Positions 5,010 through 5,876 of a stretch of DNA of 5,876 bases are shown one piece after another. Origin of the DNA: DATMXT01 sp035560415. GTDB lineage: Bacteria; Bacillota; Clostridia; Oscillospirales; Feifaniaceae. Position 1 is the stretch's first letter; every line of letters starts with the position of its first letter. The translations under genes were made by a program, and so were the position numbers. Where the stretch lies: NCBI GenBank assembly GCA_035560415.1, contig DATMZG010000101.1, positions 1-5,876 of the forward strand, given 5' to 3'. The notes beneath the pieces are model-generated. The model worked only from the letters and a program-made list of their open reading frames with translations, was not told where the DNA came from and did no database searches.

Positions 5010-5873
5010 ATGGCCAGAAAAACCATCAGAGACCTCTATAAAATGAAAGAAAAAGGCGAGCAGGCGGTCTGGATTGTCCTGTACGACGCAATTTTCGCGG
5101 GATACGCCGAGGCCGCCGGCATGGACATGATTTTGTGCGGCGACTCGATGGGCATGGCGGTCTACGGCTGGGAGGGGACGACCTCCGTCACGATGGACAT
5201 GTCGATTGCCCACTGCGGGGCCGTGCGGCGCGGGGCGCCAAACACCTACCTCATCGGGGACATGCCCTTTGGCGCCTACCACGCCTCGGCGGAGGACGCC
5301 GTGCGAAACGCCGTGCGGTTTGTCAAGGAGGCCGGGGTCGACGCCATCAAGCTCGAGGGCGGGGTGGCCGTGGCCGACAAAATCGAGGCCATCGCGAAGT
5401 GCGGCATCGTGGTCTTCGGCCACGTCGGGCTGACGCCGCAGTCCTCGGCCGCCATGGGCGGGTTTGTGGCGCAGGGCCGCACGGCGGCAAGCGCCAAAGC
5501 CGTCATTGAGGACGCCATTGCCGTCTACAAGGCGGGGGCCCGCACCGTGCTGCTCGAAGGGGTGCCGGAGGAGGTCTGCGCCTTTGTGCATGAGCTTTTG
5601 CCCATTCCGGTCTACGGCATCGGGGCGGGGGCAAAGTGCGACGGGCAGGTGCTCTTAGCCTGCGACGCGCTTGGCATGTACCAGAACTTCACGCCCCGGT
5701 TTGTCAAAAAGTACGCCGACATCGCGTCGGCCGCCATGAGCGGAATGAAAGCCTACATCGCCGAAGTCAAAGAGGGCGCTTTTCCGGCGCCGGAGCACAA
5801 ATACAAAATTGCGGGGGAGGCGGCCGACTTTGAGGCGCTTTTCGCCCAAATGAAAAACGAGTTCCAAATATAA
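5010..5873 (+). CDS. panB: 3-methyl-2-oxobutanoate (ketopantoate) hydroxymethyltransferase family protein
   Basis: PanB transfers a hydroxymethyl group from 5,10-methylene-tetrahydrofolate to 2-oxoisovalerate, giving ketopantoate, the first committed step to pantothenate and CoA, in the cytosol. The 287-residue product is full length. It carries the metal and active-site residues at the expected places: Asp45 in GDSMGM, Asp84 in GDMPFGAY, Lys114 and Glu116 in KLEGG, His138 in GHVGLTPQS and Glu183 in LLEGVP. IGAGAKCDGQVL and the FPAPEHKYK tail also fit. Two familiar stretches differ: the usual TAYD reads VLYD (Tyr25-Asp26), and the usual GG(Y/F)(K/R)VQG reads GGFVAQG. A diverged relative acting on another 2-oxoacid is thus possible. 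The start follows GGGGGTGG (4998-5005). It lies beyond a terminator, apart from the transporter operon. Whether panC or panD follow cannot be seen. Confidence 0.85.
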   Translation: MARKTIRDLYKMKEKGEQAVWIVLYDAIFAGYAEAAGMDMILCGDSMGMAVYGWEGTTSVTMDMSIAHCGAVRRGAPNTYLIGDMPFGAYHASAEDAVRNAVRFVKEAGVDAIKLEGGVAVADKIEAIAKCGIVVFGHVGLTPQSSAAMGGFVAQGRTAASAKAVIEDAIAVYKAGARTVLLEGVPEEVCAFVHELLPIPVYGIGAGAKCDGQVLLACDALGMYQNFTPRFVKKYADIASAAMSGMKAYIAEVKEGAFPAPEHKYKIAGEAADFEALFAQMKNEFQI

Positions 5874-5876
5874 TAT

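Noticed and set aside
4905..5591. Long open frame on the - strand (228 codons) opposite the panB-type gene.
   Set aside because: This is the antisense shadow of a GC-rich gene: the translation is rich in His, Arg, Gly and Ala without family motifs, and the + strand protein has all PanB motifs.

Overview
The window reads as a piece of a GC-rich, Gram-positive chromosome, most likely a member of the Clostridia (Oscillospiraceae/Ruminococcaceae-like). This is an inference. The evidence is two lipoprotein-type solute-binding proteins with typical Gram-positive lipoboxes, strong purine-rich ribosome binding sites, use of TTG and GTG starts, GC-rich codon choice and much AT-richer spacers. All supported genes are on the + strand, and no mobile-element gene, tRNA, rRNA or CRISPR array is visible.

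Bases 1-4711 look like one five-gene operon. A TATAAT box (15-20) precedes two tandem paralogous polar-amino-acid-type binding lipoproteins (65-901 and 975-1805). A permease (1852-2514), an ATPase (2507-3232) and a cytosolic M20-family zinc hydrolase of the carboxypeptidase S/PM20D1 type (3252-4661) follow, and the operon closes with a strong intrinsic terminator (4683-4711). A stable hairpin (929-954) lies between the two binding-protein genes. Two receptors appear to feed one homodimeric permease/ATPase core, and the co-transcribed hydrolase would process the imported compound. Both receptors keep the arginine expected to hold a carboxylate. Both have serine where the family normally has the Asp/Glu that holds the free alpha-amino group. 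With an N-acyl-amino-acid/dipeptide-type hydrolase in the same operon, this suggests uptake and cleavage of amino-blocked amino acids or small peptides rather than free amino acids.

The 348-base spacer 4662-5009 is the most unusual DNA here. It holds two copies of an identical 37-bp terminator sequence (4680-4716 and 4904-4940). Between them is AT-rich DNA in which three further hairpins and the second terminator follow one another almost without gaps (4799-4932), preceded by a TATAAT hexamer. It could be a small structured RNA gene, a duplicated terminator with filler, or a short intergenic repeat element.

The last gene (5010-5873) is a complete PanB-family protein (ketopantoate hydroxymethyltransferase) with its own probable promoter. 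It is a separate transcription unit, and its relation to the transport operon is not evident from the sequence.
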